From positions 88,361 through 152,360 of the forward strand of contig JAHQVJ010000102.1 of assembly GCA_019634415.1 (NCBI GenBank): a stretch of DNA of 64,000 bases, in the 5' to 3' direction. The stretch is from Myxococcales bacterium (GTDB taxonomy: Bacteria; Myxococcota_A; UBA796; GCA-2862545). The position numbers were made by a program, and so were the translations under genes. Shown here piece by piece: positions 42,827 through 51,818 of the stretch. The notes under the pieces are model-generated. The model searched no databases. It was not told where the DNA came from and saw only the letters and a list, made by a program, of their open reading frames with translations. Position 1 is the stretch's first letter; every line of letters begins with the position of its first letter.

Positions 42827-43864
42827 ATGGGCACCTGGCTGCTCGGCATGACCGTGGGAGCTGTCGCTGTGGCCAGTCCACAGCGTGCGCTCGAGGTTCA
42901 GGAGCGCGATGCTCCTCCCGTCGAGGCCGGCAAGCGGGTGGCGTTGGTGGTGGGGAACGGCGCCTACCAGCACACCGGTGTGCTGCCTCAGGCACCCGCC
43001 GATGCCGAGGCCGTCGCCCAGGCGCTGCGGGCGCTGCACTACGAGGTCCGGGTGGTCCAAGACGTCGGCTACCGCTCGCTGAGCAAGGCCATCGCCGACT
43101 TCGGGGCGGACCTGCGAGGTGCCGAGGTCGGGCTGTTCTACTACGCCGGGCACGCCGTGCAGGTGGGCGACGTCAACTACATGGTGCCCATCGACGCCGA
43201 GCTGTCGGATCCCGACTATGCCGAGTCCGACGCCGTCGATGCCGGCCGGGTGCTCGACGTGCTGCAGCGTGCACGGACGCCCGTGAGCGTGGTGGTGCTC
43301 GATGCCTGCCGCAACAACCCCTTCGCCTCGAGCTGGCGGTCGTCGTCGCGCAGCTTCGGCACGCGGGGTCTGTCGCAGATGTCCGCCCGCGGAGTGCTCC
43401 TCGCCTACGCCACCAACCCGGGCAACACCGCCCAGGACTCCGGTGTGTTCGCGCGCGCACTCACCAAGTACATGGCCGCCCCCTGCCTGTCTCTCGTGGA
43501 GGTGTTCAGCCACGTCCGCGACAACGTCCTGCAGGCCACCGGGGGCACCCAGGAGCCATGGATCGGAGGGTCCGTGGGCACTGCCTTCCACGCCTACCGT
43601 CCCGGGGGATGTGATGCGGAACCGACACAGGTGGTGGTCACGATGGAGCCTGCTGTGGCGCCCGCGGCCCCCGACGACGAGATCACCCGGCTCGAGCGCA
43701 CCCTCACCGAGGCCCGGCGCATCTACCGCGAGCGCTGCGTGGAGGCGCTGCAGCTCTCCACCGCCGGGGAGCGCAAGCGCTGCCATGCGCGCTACGGTCC
43801 GGTGGTGGCGCAGGCCGAGCAGGCGCTGGATCGCGCTCGCCTGCGGCGTGCTGCTGGGCCGTGA
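42827..43864 (+). CDS. Caspase-like peptidase C14 family protein
   Basis: This encodes 345 residues with a signal-like N-terminus (MGTWLLGMTVGAVAVAS). Residues 35-260 form a caspase/metacaspase p20-like domain: KRVALVVGNGAYQ, VGLFYYAGHAVQVGDVNYMVPID (catalytic His) and VVVLDACRNNPFASSW (catalytic Cys). The remaining C-terminal part is a short helical tail (ITRLERTLTEARRIYRERC). If exported, it would act in the periplasm or at the surface. CGGAG precedes the ATG at 42827. The end overlaps the start of the next gene by 80 bp, so the two are likely translated together and may act as one system; the cleavage target is unknown. Confidence 0.85.
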   Translation: MGTWLLGMTVGAVAVASPQRALEVQERDAPPVEAGKRVALVVGNGAYQHTGVLPQAPADAEAVAQALRALHYEVRVVQDVGYRSLSKAIADFGADLRGAEVGLFYYAGHAVQVGDVNYMVPIDAELSDPDYAESDAVDAGRVLDVLQRARTPVSVVVLDACRNNPFASSWRSSSRSFGTRGLSQMSARGVLLAYATNPGNTAQDSGVFARALTKYMAAPCLSLVEVFSHVRDNVLQATGGTQEPWIGGSVGTAFHAYRPGGCDAEPTQVVVTMEPAVAPAAPDDEITRLERTLTEARRIYRERCVEALQLSTAGERKRCHARYGPVVAQAEQALDRARLRRAAGP

Positions 43865-45275
43865 GGCGGCGCCGGCCTTCGCCCAGGATGGGCCCGTGCA
43901 GGCCAAGGTCGCAGGCTTCGTTCCCCACCTGGTGATGCTCGCACCCCCCGACGTGGACCTGGCGGGCAAGCGCAGCCAGGTGGAGCTGGCGCTCGGGAGC
44001 TGGGGGCTCGGGCTGTCGAACTGCGACTACCTGCGCAAGCTGGATGCCGAGCTGGATGCCGAGATCGAGGATCGCTACCCGACGTGGCGCGACGACGTGA
44101 ACCTCGCCACCAACAAGAAGATCCTGTCGGCGCAGTGCCTTCCCCCCGAGGGCAGCACGTCGTTCTACATCGCCAAGGTCACTCTGGACGTGGAGCCCGA
44201 CTTCGGCGACCAGAAGCGCGCCACCGTGCAGCTGCTGCCGGTGGGAGAGGACGCGCTGCAGCGACAGTCGTTCCAGGGAGGCTACGCCCACCGTCCCTTC
44301 GTGGAGGCGGAGACCTGGACCACCATGCTGGACCGGGCGCTGAGCCGGGCGCTGGGGCAGTTCAACGAGCCACCGTCCATGTACCTGGAGGGTAAGGCGA
44401 AGACCCGGGTGGGCAAGCCCGTGGGCTTCGACGGCTCCCGCAGCTGGGACCCCGACGGCGATCCCTTCGAGATCCAGTGGAAGGCGTCCGTGCCTGCCTG
44501 CGTGGGAGAGGACCGGCTCGGTGGGCGGAAGGTGCTGCCCCGCTTCGGGACGGGATGTCCGTCGGGCACGCAGGCCACCTCCCACACCGTGCCCATGACG
44601 GCGTCTGAGAGCCGCCGGCAGCGGGAGCTGCTGCCCGCCGTCATCGGTGAGTACACCCTCACCGCCACGGCCCTGTCGGGGGGCGAGCAGGTCGGCGAGC
44701 CGGTGGAGCGGAAGCTGAAGGTGCGGCCGCGCCACAACCACTCGTTCGGCACGCTGATCTCCGCGCAGCCCGTGCCCGCGGGGCTGCTCGCGGACGATGA
44801 GGGGGCGCGGAGCACGGCGATGACGCGGCTGTTCTACCGCTACCGCATGGGCGCGAGCCGGTTCGGGAACGGCGTAGCCGAGGGCTTCGTGGGGTTGAAC
44901 GTGGGCAACTATGCCTACGATCCGTTTGCCACGTCCGTCTTGCTCAACGGGCTGTTCGGCGGGGTGGAGGGCATGACGCGCCTGACGGGCGCCCGCGGAC
45001 GGGTGGGCCTGGAGCTGGCCAGCACGTTCCACATCGGATCGGCGGCCACCTGGCGCGGCGGTGTGAACGACGCTGCCGCGATCGCCTTCGTGGAGACCCG
45101 CTATGCGGCCTTCGTGAGCCTCGCCGACGCCTATGGCGTGAGCACCGATCGAAGCTGCGTGGGGATCTGCCTCAGCGCTTCCCTCGGTGGCTCGATCAAC
45201 ACGCACTACATCGCCGACACCGGCCGGTTCCACATGACCGTGACCCCGGTGTTCGGCCTCGGCTACAACCCCTGA
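43785..45275 (+). CDS. Exported protein linked to caspase-like gene
   Basis: This encodes 496 residues. The start at ATG 43785 gives a signal peptide (MRATVRWWRRPSRRWIALAC, then APAFA), with an Arg-rich n-region; it overlaps the caspase-like gene by 80 bp in another frame. Residues 35-190 include NCDYLRKLDAELDAEIEDRYPTW and FYIAKVTLDVEPDFG. Residues 190-300 hold GFDGSRSWDPDGDPFEIQWK, the PKD-like SxDPDGD motif. The last 170 residues are Gly- and aromatic-rich with alternating strands (FVGLNVGNYAYDPF, SAATWRG, FGLGYNP), which could form a beta-barrel or outer-membrane-type domain. Function is unknown. Confidence 0.75.
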   Translation: MRATVRWWRRPSRRWIALACGVLLGREAAPAFAQDGPVQAKVAGFVPHLVMLAPPDVDLAGKRSQVELALGSWGLGLSNCDYLRKLDAELDAEIEDRYPTWRDDVNLATNKKILSAQCLPPEGSTSFYIAKVTLDVEPDFGDQKRATVQLLPVGEDALQRQSFQGGYAHRPFVEAETWTTMLDRALSRALGQFNEPPSMYLEGKAKTRVGKPVGFDGSRSWDPDGDPFEIQWKASVPACVGEDRLGGRKVLPRFGTGCPSGTQATSHTVPMTASESRRQRELLPAVIGEYTLTATALSGGEQVGEPVERKLKVRPRHNHSFGTLISAQPVPAGLLADDEGARSTAMTRLFYRYRMGASRFGNGVAEGFVGLNVGNYAYDPFATSVLLNGLFGGVEGMTRLTGARGRVGLELASTFHIGSAATWRGGVNDAAAIAFVETRYAAFVSLADAYGVSTDRSCVGICLSASLGGSINTHYIADTGRFHMTVTPVFGLGYNP

Positions 45276-45288
45276 TCCGGAGCCCGCG

Positions 45289-45975
45289 ATGTTCACCGCT
45301 GTGTGGGTGCTGTCCTCCTGCGTGATCCTGGACTCCCAAGAGGGCTTCCTCGCGCTCCCGCCCTGTGGGGCCACGGGCTCGGTGGCCAACGGCTGGCCCT
45401 GCAGCTGCGACGAGGAGTGTGCCTCGGGCACCTGCTGGGAGGAGCGCTTCACGGGTACCCCTCTCGGGGCGTGCTTCCAGGAATGCAAGCTCGACGACGA
45501 CTGTGCCTTGTCCGAGGTCTGCGCGTTCGGACGCTGCATGCCTCGCTGTCGCTCCTTCGAGGAATGTCAGCCCAGTCGATCCTGCCTGACCCTGCTCTCC
45601 GACGACGACGAGGAAGGCTTCTGCGATCCCGTCTGCCAGCGCGACGACGACTGTCAGAGTCGCAACTGCAACCTTTGGTCGGGCACCTGCATGGCGCTCG
45701 GGGAGCAGCCGCAGGGACTGGGGGTGGGAGAGGTCTGCCAGCAGCACGACGAGTGCAAGTCGCAGGCCTGCATCGACGGGGCGTGCTTCAGTGGGTGCGT
45801 GGTGGCGGCCGAGGCCTGTCCCGACGACAGCACCTGCGTGCCCACCACGCTGGAGGGTGGGATCTGCTTGCATGCCTGCCAGCGAGACGGACAGTGCGCA
45901 GACCTGGGCATGCCCGTCTGCGACGACCATTGGCTCGACGACGATCCCGAGCAAGGGTTCTGCTGGTACCCCTGA
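45289..45975 (+). CDS. Cys-rich lipoprotein
   Basis: This encodes 228 residues beginning MFTAVWVLSSC, a short lipoprotein signal. It contains about 29 Cys, many in CxxDDDC and CxxxC patterns (CDEECASGTC, CQRDDDCQSRNC, CQQHDECKSQAC), repeated at roughly 35-residue spacing. These look like small disulfide-knotted, possibly EGF-like or myxobacterial Cys-rich repeats at the cell surface. It starts 13 bp after the preceding gene and is probably in the same operon as the caspase-like pair. No enzyme motif is seen. Confidence 0.75.
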   Translation: MFTAVWVLSSCVILDSQEGFLALPPCGATGSVANGWPCSCDEECASGTCWEERFTGTPLGACFQECKLDDDCALSEVCAFGRCMPRCRSFEECQPSRSCLTLLSDDDEEGFCDPVCQRDDDCQSRNCNLWSGTCMALGEQPQGLGVGEVCQQHDECKSQACIDGACFSGCVVAAEACPDDSTCVPTTLEGGICLHACQRDGQCADLGMPVCDDHWLDDDPEQGFCWYP

Positions 45976-45997
45976 TAGGTTGCGACTCGGGGTCCCT

Positions 45998-46985
45998 ATG
46001 CCGAGGGTACGACGCCGTGAGGGTATCGCTGTGCTGCCAGGTCACTGGCCCGTGGTGGGACATGCCCCCGCCATGTACCGAGACCTGGCCGGATTCCTCG
46101 ACCGTGCAGCCGAGGTGTCGCCGGTGAGCTGGGTGGATCTCGGTCTTTGGGACTGGTACGTCGCCTGGCTCGATCCCGCGAGCTTCGATCTGTTTCGGAG
46201 CAAGCAGACCAGCTCTCGGCACCTGGGCGAGGTGCTCGAGCCCGTAGTGGGACTGTCGCTGGTGGGGCAGGACGGCGCGGATCATCGGCGCATGCGCGCG
46301 GCGATGCACCGGTCCTTCACGCCGGCTGGGCTGAGCGGTGCCGGTATCGGTGCGCTCATGCGAGAGGTGGTGCAGGACTGTGTGGACGAGATCGCCGCGG
46401 GTCCTGCGTGCGTTGCTGTTGGCGCTGGCTCCGGTGCTGGGTCGGCTGCCGGGCATGCCCCACTTCAGGGCAGCGCGCGCGAAGGTCTGGCTGGACGCGC
46501 AGCTCGCCGAGCTGGTGCGGAGCGTGCGCGATGCCCCCGACACCCCTGGGTTGCTGGGCGCGATGGTGCGCGGAGGGGAGGGCTCCGACCAGCAGCTGAC
46601 GGACCAAGAGCTGCTCGACAACCTGCGCCTGCTGCTCCTCGCGGGCCACGAGACGACGGCCTCGGTGATGGCGTGGATGGTGGCCTACCTGGTCCACCAC
46701 GAGGACGTGGGGCAGCTGCGGCTGCATCCCCCCGTGGGCTTCCTCGAGCGCTGGACGTCTCTGCAGCGCAACCCCACGCCCCTGGAGCTGATGCAGTTCG
46801 GGGGCGGGTCTCACTTCTGCCTGGGGTACCCCCTGGCGTGGCTCGAGGCGGTGCAGTTCGTCACTGCTCTTAGCCAGACGATGACGACCACCGGTCGGCG
46901 CCTCGTGTCGCGCGGCTTCCCGCGGCCCCGCTTCTTCCCGCTGCTGCACCCCAGGCGCGCGGACACGCGCTACCGCGTGGAGTAG
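45998..46985 (+). pseudogene. Decayed cytochrome P450
   Basis: The sequence begins MPRVRRREGIAVLPGHWPVVGHAP in one frame and continues through EVLEPVVGLSLVGQDGADHRRMR, the C-helix region, to MREVVQDCVDEIAAG. Near 46400 the P450 frame changes and resumes as LLLALAPVLGRLPG. The I-helix LLLAGHETTASVMAWM and the heme loop FGGGSHFCLG (Cys ligand) are intact. However only about 50-60 residues lie between them against more than 100 in a working P450, and the ExxR Glu is gone: the frame jumps straight into LRLHPPVG. Thus there is a frameshift plus at least two in-frame deletions. Its stop overlaps the convergent sulfatase gene by 16 bp. An assembly error is the alternative. Confidence 0.8.
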
Positions 46986-48106
46986 ACGCGGCTCAGGAGC
47001 TGCTCGAGGGCGGCCACCCGCTCGGGATGCGCCGCGGCGAGGTCGTCGCGCTCCAGCGGATCGGTGGCCAGATCGTACAGCTGCTGCCCCTCCTCTGTGC
47101 GGATCAGCTTGTGGTCGCCGGACACCACCGCGCGTCCGAAGCGGCGCAGATCCGTCTCGGCGTAGTGCTCACGCGGCACCGGATGGGGGAGCAGGGAGCG
47201 GCCGTGGAAGGTGGGGGGAGGCTCGACGTCGAGCAGCTGCAGCAGGGTGGGGGGCACGTCCATCAGGCTCACGGCAGCGGACTCCACACGAGGCTGCAGC
47301 CCCGGTGCCTTCAGCAGCAGCGGCACCCGCAGCTGCTCCTCGAACAGGGTGATGGCATGGCCCCAGTAGCCGCGCTCCCCCAGCTCCTCGCCGTGGTCGC
47401 CCACCACCGCCACCACCACGTCTCGCCGGCCCTCGACGGCAGCGAGCAGGCGCGACAGCTCCCGATCCGTCCAGGCGATCTCCTCGTCGTAGGCGTTGGC
47501 CCAGCCCGTGCCGAAGTCCACCACCTCGTCGTGGTGGAAGTAGGTGTCGTGGGGATCGAAGTAGTGCACCCACAGGAAGATGGGATCCTCGGACCCGTCG
47601 TCGAGCGTGTTCCAGGCCTGAAGGGCGAGATCCGTCACCCGGTGGGCCGTCTGGATGGTCTCGGGGCAGCGACCCTCCCACACCGAGACGTCGAAGACCT
47701 CGAAGCCGTGGTGGAACTCGTTGAAGTCGGGGTCGAAGGCGTTGTGGGACGTCACGGCCCAGGTGCGGAAGCCGGCTTCGTGCAGGATCTCGGGGAGCTG
47801 TGGGATCTCTGGAGCCACCGTGAGCGGCCAGCGGGTGAGCCCGTGATCGATGGGCAGCTGCGACGTGAACAGGCTCGCCATGGCGGCCTTGGTCCAGGGG
47901 GCGTGGGTGCGCGCGTGGGTGTAGACCACGGACTGGGCAGCGAGCCGGTCGAGTCCGGGGGTGGTGTCGCGCCTGTAGCCCGCCGGGCTGATGTGGTCGG
48001 CCCGCAGGGTGTCGATGCTGACGAGCAGCAGGTGAGGGGTCTGAGACGCCGGTGGAGGCGTGCAGGCAGCCCCCCCGAGCGCGCCCATGGCCATGGCCCA
48101 TCTCAT
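46970..48106 (-). CDS. Sulfatase-fold lipoprotein (Thr-type)
   Basis: This encodes 378 residues. A lipoprotein start at ATG 48106 (MRWAMAMGALGGAAC) precedes HLLLVSIDTLRADH, the alkaline phosphatase-superfamily metal-binding Asp motif, and later VAVVGDHGEELGERGYWGHA with the Asp-His pair. In place of the Cys-x-Pro-x-Arg site of true sulfatases it has HAPWTKAAMASLFTS, so the nucleophile is probably Thr, as in phosphoethanolamine and glycerol-phosphate transferases. The active site faces the periplasm or surface. A phosphotransferase or phosphodiesterase role is more likely than a formylglycine sulfatase role. The substrate is unknown. It overlaps the P450 remnant tail to tail. Confidence 0.85.
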   Translation of the reverse strand: MRWAMAMGALGGAACTPPPASQTPHLLLVSIDTLRADHISPAGYRRDTTPGLDRLAAQSVVYTHARTHAPWTKAAMASLFTSQLPIDHGLTRWPLTVAPEIPQLPEILHEAGFRTWAVTSHNAFDPDFNEFHHGFEVFDVSVWEGRCPETIQTAHRVTDLALQAWNTLDDGSEDPIFLWVHYFDPHDTYFHHDEVVDFGTGWANAYDEEIAWTDRELSRLLAAVEGRRDVVVAVVGDHGEELGERGYWGHAITLFEEQLRVPLLLKAPGLQPRVESAAVSLMDVPPTLLQLLDVEPPPTFHGRSLLPHPVPREHYAETDLRRFGRAVVSGDHKLIRTEEGQQLYDLATDPLERDDLAAAHPERVAALEQLLSRVYSTR

Positions 48107-48131
48107 GGGGCGAGCGTATCGGCTAGCAGCA

Positions 48132-48256
48132 TTCGCGAAAGCTCGCGAAGCGAGCTTCCCGGTTGCTGTGGGAGCGAAGCGGCCAGAGAGGGGTCCATCG
48201 AAGTCCGAGCGAAATGGAGGAGCGGAGCGGAGGAATGTAGCGAAGGGCTTCGGCCC
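48132..48256. repeat. Extragenic palindrome cluster
   Basis: The 216-bp gap between the sulfatase and ligase genes carries several short perfect hairpins: aagctcgc/gcgagctt (48139-48157), gggc-ttcg-gccc (48245-48256) and overlapping ttcgcgaa words. Between them run repeated gagcg(a/g)ag words (gagcgaag, gagcgaaa, gagcggag). Similar gagcg words reappear beside the twin palindromes at 52.8 kb. It resembles a degenerate REP-type extragenic element; nothing protein-like is seen. Confidence 0.45.
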
Positions 48257-48282
48257 CGTGCCGCGCAGCGCTGATCGGTAGG

Positions 48283-48323
48283 GCAACGCCGGGAACAGCT
48301 CGAAGAGCTTTCCCGAACGTTGC
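48283..48323 (-). terminator. Hairpin after acyl ligase gene
   Basis: Three nested arm pairs (gcaacg/cgttgc, cgggaa/ttcccg, agctc/gagct) with small bulges fold around a gaa loop directly downstream of, and touching, the ligase stop codon. On the minus strand it forms a long stem. The distal sequence has no T-run. Likely a transcript end or an mRNA-protecting structure. Confidence 0.5.
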
Positions 48324-49948
48324 TACGCGTACATCGCGTCGATGTGGTGGGCGAAGCGGTCCTCGATGGCGGCGCGCTTGAGCTTGCGGTTCGCCGTGAG
48401 CAGGCCGTTGTCGATGGTGAACGGCTCGTCGAGCAGCACGTGGGCGCGGATGCGGCGGTAGTGGGGCAGCTCGGCGTTCAGGTCGGCGATCCCTTGCTCG
48501 ACGGCGCCTCCATCTACCCGGTCGCCGCTCACCAGCGCCGCCAGGTGCGGCCGGCCGTGGCCCACCACCACCGCGTGCTCCACGCCCTCGATGGTCTCCA
48601 CGAGGCGGCGCTCGAGGGGTTCGGGCGCCACGTTGTGGCCCGAGGTGGGCACCAGCACGTTCTTCACGCGTCCCACGATGCGCCAGGTGCCGTCCTCGTG
48701 GACCTCTGCACGGTCCCCCGTGCGGAACCAGCCGTCGTCGAAGGCAGCAGCGGTGGCCTCGGGACGCTGCCAGTAGCGGTCGAACACGTTGTCGCCCTTC
48801 ACCAGTAGCTCGTCGTCGCTCCCCAGGCGCACCTGTACTTCCGGCAGCGCGCGGCCCACGCGCCCGGCGCGGACGTGGGGAGGCTGGTCCATGGTCACGA
48901 TGGCGGTGGTCTCGGTGAGTCCGTAGACCTGGTACACGGGGATGCCCACCATCTCGAACCATCGCTGGGTGTCGGGGCCCAGCGGTGCGGATCCGGCGAT
49001 CAGGCAGCGCAGGTGGGGTCCGAAGCGGTCTCGGATCCGCTGGAACACCAGGCGGTCGGCCAGGGCGAGGGCGGCGCGATCCCGACGCCCCCTCGGCTGG
49101 GCGTGCCACGCGCCGGTGGCGCGACCCATCAGCCACCGAATCGGAGCCGGCTGGGTGCGCAGGTTGGCCTCCACCCCGTTCTTGATGCGCTCGAGCAGCA
49201 TGGGGACGTTGAGCACGTAGTGCGGAGACGCGGTCCGTAGCTCCTCGGCCATGTTGTCGAGATCCGTGCCCACCATGATCGGCACGCCGCGCCACAGGCA
49301 GGTCCACAGCACGATGCGCGAGCCCGCGAAGCAGAAGGGCAGGTAGTGGAACACGCGGTCGCCACCGGCGGGCTCGCCGCGCAGTGCCATCATGGCGCGC
49401 AGGGCGCTCTCGGTGCGCGGCAGCATGAAGGCCGTGTTGGCCACCGTGAGCACCACGCCCTTCGCCTGGCCCGAGGTGCCCGAGGTGTAGATGATGGTGA
49501 GATCGTCGTCGGGCTGCCAGGCATGGGGAGGCGCGTCGAGGATCTCCCCCGCGAACAGCTCGTCGAAGCTCAGGAGTGGGGCCTGTGGCCAGTGGGTGCG
49601 TACGGCCTCGGCCAGCGCCTCGCTGCCCACCAGCACCACGCTCGGGTCGCAGTCGTGCATCATCTGCACCAGCTCCGCCGGATCCTGGCGGGCGTACATC
49701 GGCACCACCACGCGCCCCTCCGCGAGGAGCGCCAGATCGGCGGCCACCCAGCGGGCGCTGTTGTCGGCGAGGAGCACGGCCCGATCGCCAGGTGCTCCGT
49801 GGACGCGGAGCGTGCTGCGGGCGCGCCTCACGAGGTGCTGCATCTGTCTACCCGAGGTGGACAGGAGGCTTCGGCCGTGCACTTCGCTGACGACGGGCGA
49901 CAGGGGGCTATGGGCGAGGTGGTCGAGGAACCGCTTCACAGGGTCCAC
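48323..49948 (-). CDS. AMP-forming acyl-CoA/acyl-ACP synthetase
   Basis: This encodes 541 residues from GTG 49948 with GGAG upstream. The adenylation landmarks are intact: DLTIIYTSGTSGQAKGVVLT (phosphate loop), VYQVYGLTETTAIVTM (A5) and DGWFRTGDRAEVHEDGTWRIVGRVKN (A7/A8). A Lys-containing C-terminal domain ends in TANRKLKRAAIEDRF. It activates a carboxylic acid, most probably a fatty acid, via an acyl-AMP. It has the length of FadD-type ligases. No carrier-protein domain is attached. Its neighbours suggest no pathway. Regions further upstream of the GTG read as non-coding. Confidence 0.88.
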   Translation of the reverse strand: MDPVKRFLDHLAHSPLSPVVSEVHGRSLLSTSGRQMQHLVRRARSTLRVHGAPGDRAVLLADNSARWVAADLALLAEGRVVVPMYARQDPAELVQMMHDCDPSVVLVGSEALAEAVRTHWPQAPLLSFDELFAGEILDAPPHAWQPDDDLTIIYTSGTSGQAKGVVLTVANTAFMLPRTESALRAMMALRGEPAGGDRVFHYLPFCFAGSRIVLWTCLWRGVPIMVGTDLDNMAEELRTASPHYVLNVPMLLERIKNGVEANLRTQPAPIRWLMGRATGAWHAQPRGRRDRAALALADRLVFQRIRDRFGPHLRCLIAGSAPLGPDTQRWFEMVGIPVYQVYGLTETTAIVTMDQPPHVRAGRVGRALPEVQVRLGSDDELLVKGDNVFDRYWQRPEATAAAFDDGWFRTGDRAEVHEDGTWRIVGRVKNVLVPTSGHNVAPEPLERRLVETIEGVEHAVVVGHGRPHLAALVSGDRVDGGAVEQGIADLNAELPHYRRIRAHVLLDEPFTIDNGLLTANRKLKRAAIEDRFAHHIDAMYA

Positions 49949-50147
49949 GGCATGCTCCGAGGCGGAGCGCTGCTCTAATGTGCGGCACACCCCGGAGGAA
50001 CCAGGTGCAGCGATTTGCAGGGAGGCTGATCGACTCTGCCAGTACGCGACATGGATCGGGTGCGGCTGGCCCGACCGGCCTGTACGATAAGGGGCCACTC
50101 GCCATGCACCCTGGCACGGACGGTGCGACATGGCTCTGGAGCAGCGC

Positions 50148-51809
50148 ATGATCCCCTGGTCGAAGGCCCTGACCTTGCTCGCTGTGGCGGGGGCGTGCAC
50201 CCCCGACACCCTCGCGACCCTTCCCGATCCGACGATCCCCGAGACCACCTGGGATCCCATCGGGGACGACACGGGCCAGGCCCTCAGCAGCGCTGTGGAT
50301 CTGGGCCACCCGGTGGGTCCCGTGCCCGAGGAGATGTGGGAAGACCCTGGCCCCCTGCGGTTCTCGGACGCCACCGTGGCGGCGGGGCTCGGCGAGGCGT
50401 TCGGCGGGGGCAACACCCATGGCGTGGGCGTGGGGCTGGTGGACCTCGACGACGACGGGTGGCTGGATCTGGTGCTGGTGAACGGGGTGAGCCAGGTCAA
50501 TCGCAGCTGGACGCCGTCCACGCTGTACTGGAACAACGGCGACGGCACCTTCACGGAGGCGCCGCGCGCCAGCTTCGCCAACGTGCTCAACGGGATCGAT
50601 GGCCACTCCGTGGCGGCGGGTGACGTCGACAACGACGGCGACGTGGACCTGTACGTGGGGGCTCAGCCCACCAACCGCCTGTTCCTGAACCAAGGCGATC
50701 GCACCTTCGTGAACGTCACGGGGGCGTCCAACGCCGGCGCGAGGCCCTCGGATCCCACGCTCGTGCGGGACGGACGCGGCAAGATCGTGGCCATGGGAGA
50801 CATCGACGGTGACGGGTGGCTGGATCTGGTGAGCGTGTCGTCCACCTACGACGCGCCATCGGCGGCGCTGCTGATGAACCAAGGCGACGGGACCTTCGTG
50901 GAACAGACCAAGTCCAGCGGGATCGCGGCGCATCCCACTGGGCATCCCTGTGCGCTCATGCTCACCGACTACGACAACGACAGCGATCCCGACATGTGGA
51001 TCTGGAACGATCGGGGCGGCCACGTGCTGCTGCGCAACGACGGTGGTGTGTTCACCAACCTCGGCAACGACGCCGACGGCATCCCGCGCACCAACGCCAT
51101 GGGGATCGGTGCCGCCGACATCGATGGCGACGGTGACCTCGACTACTACACGGCCAACATCGGGCCCCACCCCCTGCTGTTGAACCAGGGCGACGGGACC
51201 TTCGTGGACTTCACCCAGGCCGCCCGAACCACCGGCGACTTCGGCTGGGGCTTGGCCTTCGAGGACTTCAACCTCGATGGCTTGCCAGATCTGTACGTCA
51301 CCCAAGAAGACGACCGGCCGATCCTGGTCTACCCCAACGTCACCAAGCCGGGGCAGACGCCGCAGTTCGTGCCGCTGGCCTTCCCGAGGCCGCTGCCCGT
51401 GCTCAATCTCGTGCGCGCCCACAGCGTGTCGGCGGCCTTCGGCGACGTGGACAACGACGGGCGCATCGATGCCGTGTGGGCCACCACCGACGGCTCGCGC
51501 ATCGTGTTCCATCGCAACACCACCCGGGTGGGATCGCACCGCTACCTGGAGGTCCAGCTCCGCAGCGATCCGGCGTTCGGGAGCAACGGTGGCGTGGGCG
51601 CGCGCGTGGCGGTGATGTCGAACGGGGTGTTGCAGATGCGCGAGATCTACAGTGGCACCAGCCGCAACTCGGTCTCGTCGCTCTCAGCGCGGTTCGGGCT
51701 GGGCAACCACGACGGGGCGGAGTGGATGGTGGTGCTCTGGCCGGACGGCCACCGGCAGCTGCTCACCAACGTGCCACCGGGCGTGGTGGTGGTGGATCCG
51801 TACGAGTAG
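50148..51809 (+). CDS. CRTAC1-like FG-GAP/ASPIC lipoprotein
   Basis: This encodes 553 residues. ATG 50148 is used because it gives MIPWSKALTLLAVAGAC, a lipoprotein signal, with GGAG at 7 nt. Residues 70-420 hold six or seven FG-GAP/VCBS repeats with Ca2+-binding loops (LVDLDDDGWLDLVLVNG, GDVDNDGDVDLYVG, GDIDGDGWLDLVSV, ADIDGDGDLDYYTA, GDVDNDGRIDAVWA). The C-terminal 110 residues are an ASPIC/UnbV domain (LEVQLRSDPAFGSNGGVGARVAVM, REIYSGTSRNSVSSLSARFGLG). This CRTAC1-like layout forms a seven-bladed propeller at the cell surface; the ligand is unknown. Confidence 0.9.
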   Translation: MIPWSKALTLLAVAGACTPDTLATLPDPTIPETTWDPIGDDTGQALSSAVDLGHPVGPVPEEMWEDPGPLRFSDATVAAGLGEAFGGGNTHGVGVGLVDLDDDGWLDLVLVNGVSQVNRSWTPSTLYWNNGDGTFTEAPRASFANVLNGIDGHSVAAGDVDNDGDVDLYVGAQPTNRLFLNQGDRTFVNVTGASNAGARPSDPTLVRDGRGKIVAMGDIDGDGWLDLVSVSSTYDAPSAALLMNQGDGTFVEQTKSSGIAAHPTGHPCALMLTDYDNDSDPDMWIWNDRGGHVLLRNDGGVFTNLGNDADGIPRTNAMGIGAADIDGDGDLDYYTANIGPHPLLLNQGDGTFVDFTQAARTTGDFGWGLAFEDFNLDGLPDLYVTQEDDRPILVYPNVTKPGQTPQFVPLAFPRPLPVLNLVRAHSVSAAFGDVDNDGRIDAVWATTDGSRIVFHRNTTRVGSHRYLEVQLRSDPAFGSNGGVGARVAVMSNGVLQMREIYSGTSRNSVSSLSARFGLGNHDGAEWMVVLWPDGHRQLLTNVPPGVVVVDPYE

Positions 51810-51818
51810 CTTCGGGGC

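Noticed and set aside
46390..46420. Programmed frameshift in the P450 gene
   Set aside because: There is no slippery site, and further deletions downstream remove essential parts, so decay is simpler.
48107..48322. Structured non-coding RNA gene in the palindrome cluster
   Set aside because: No promoter, no known RNA fold, and the hairpins are better explained as extragenic repeats and a terminator.
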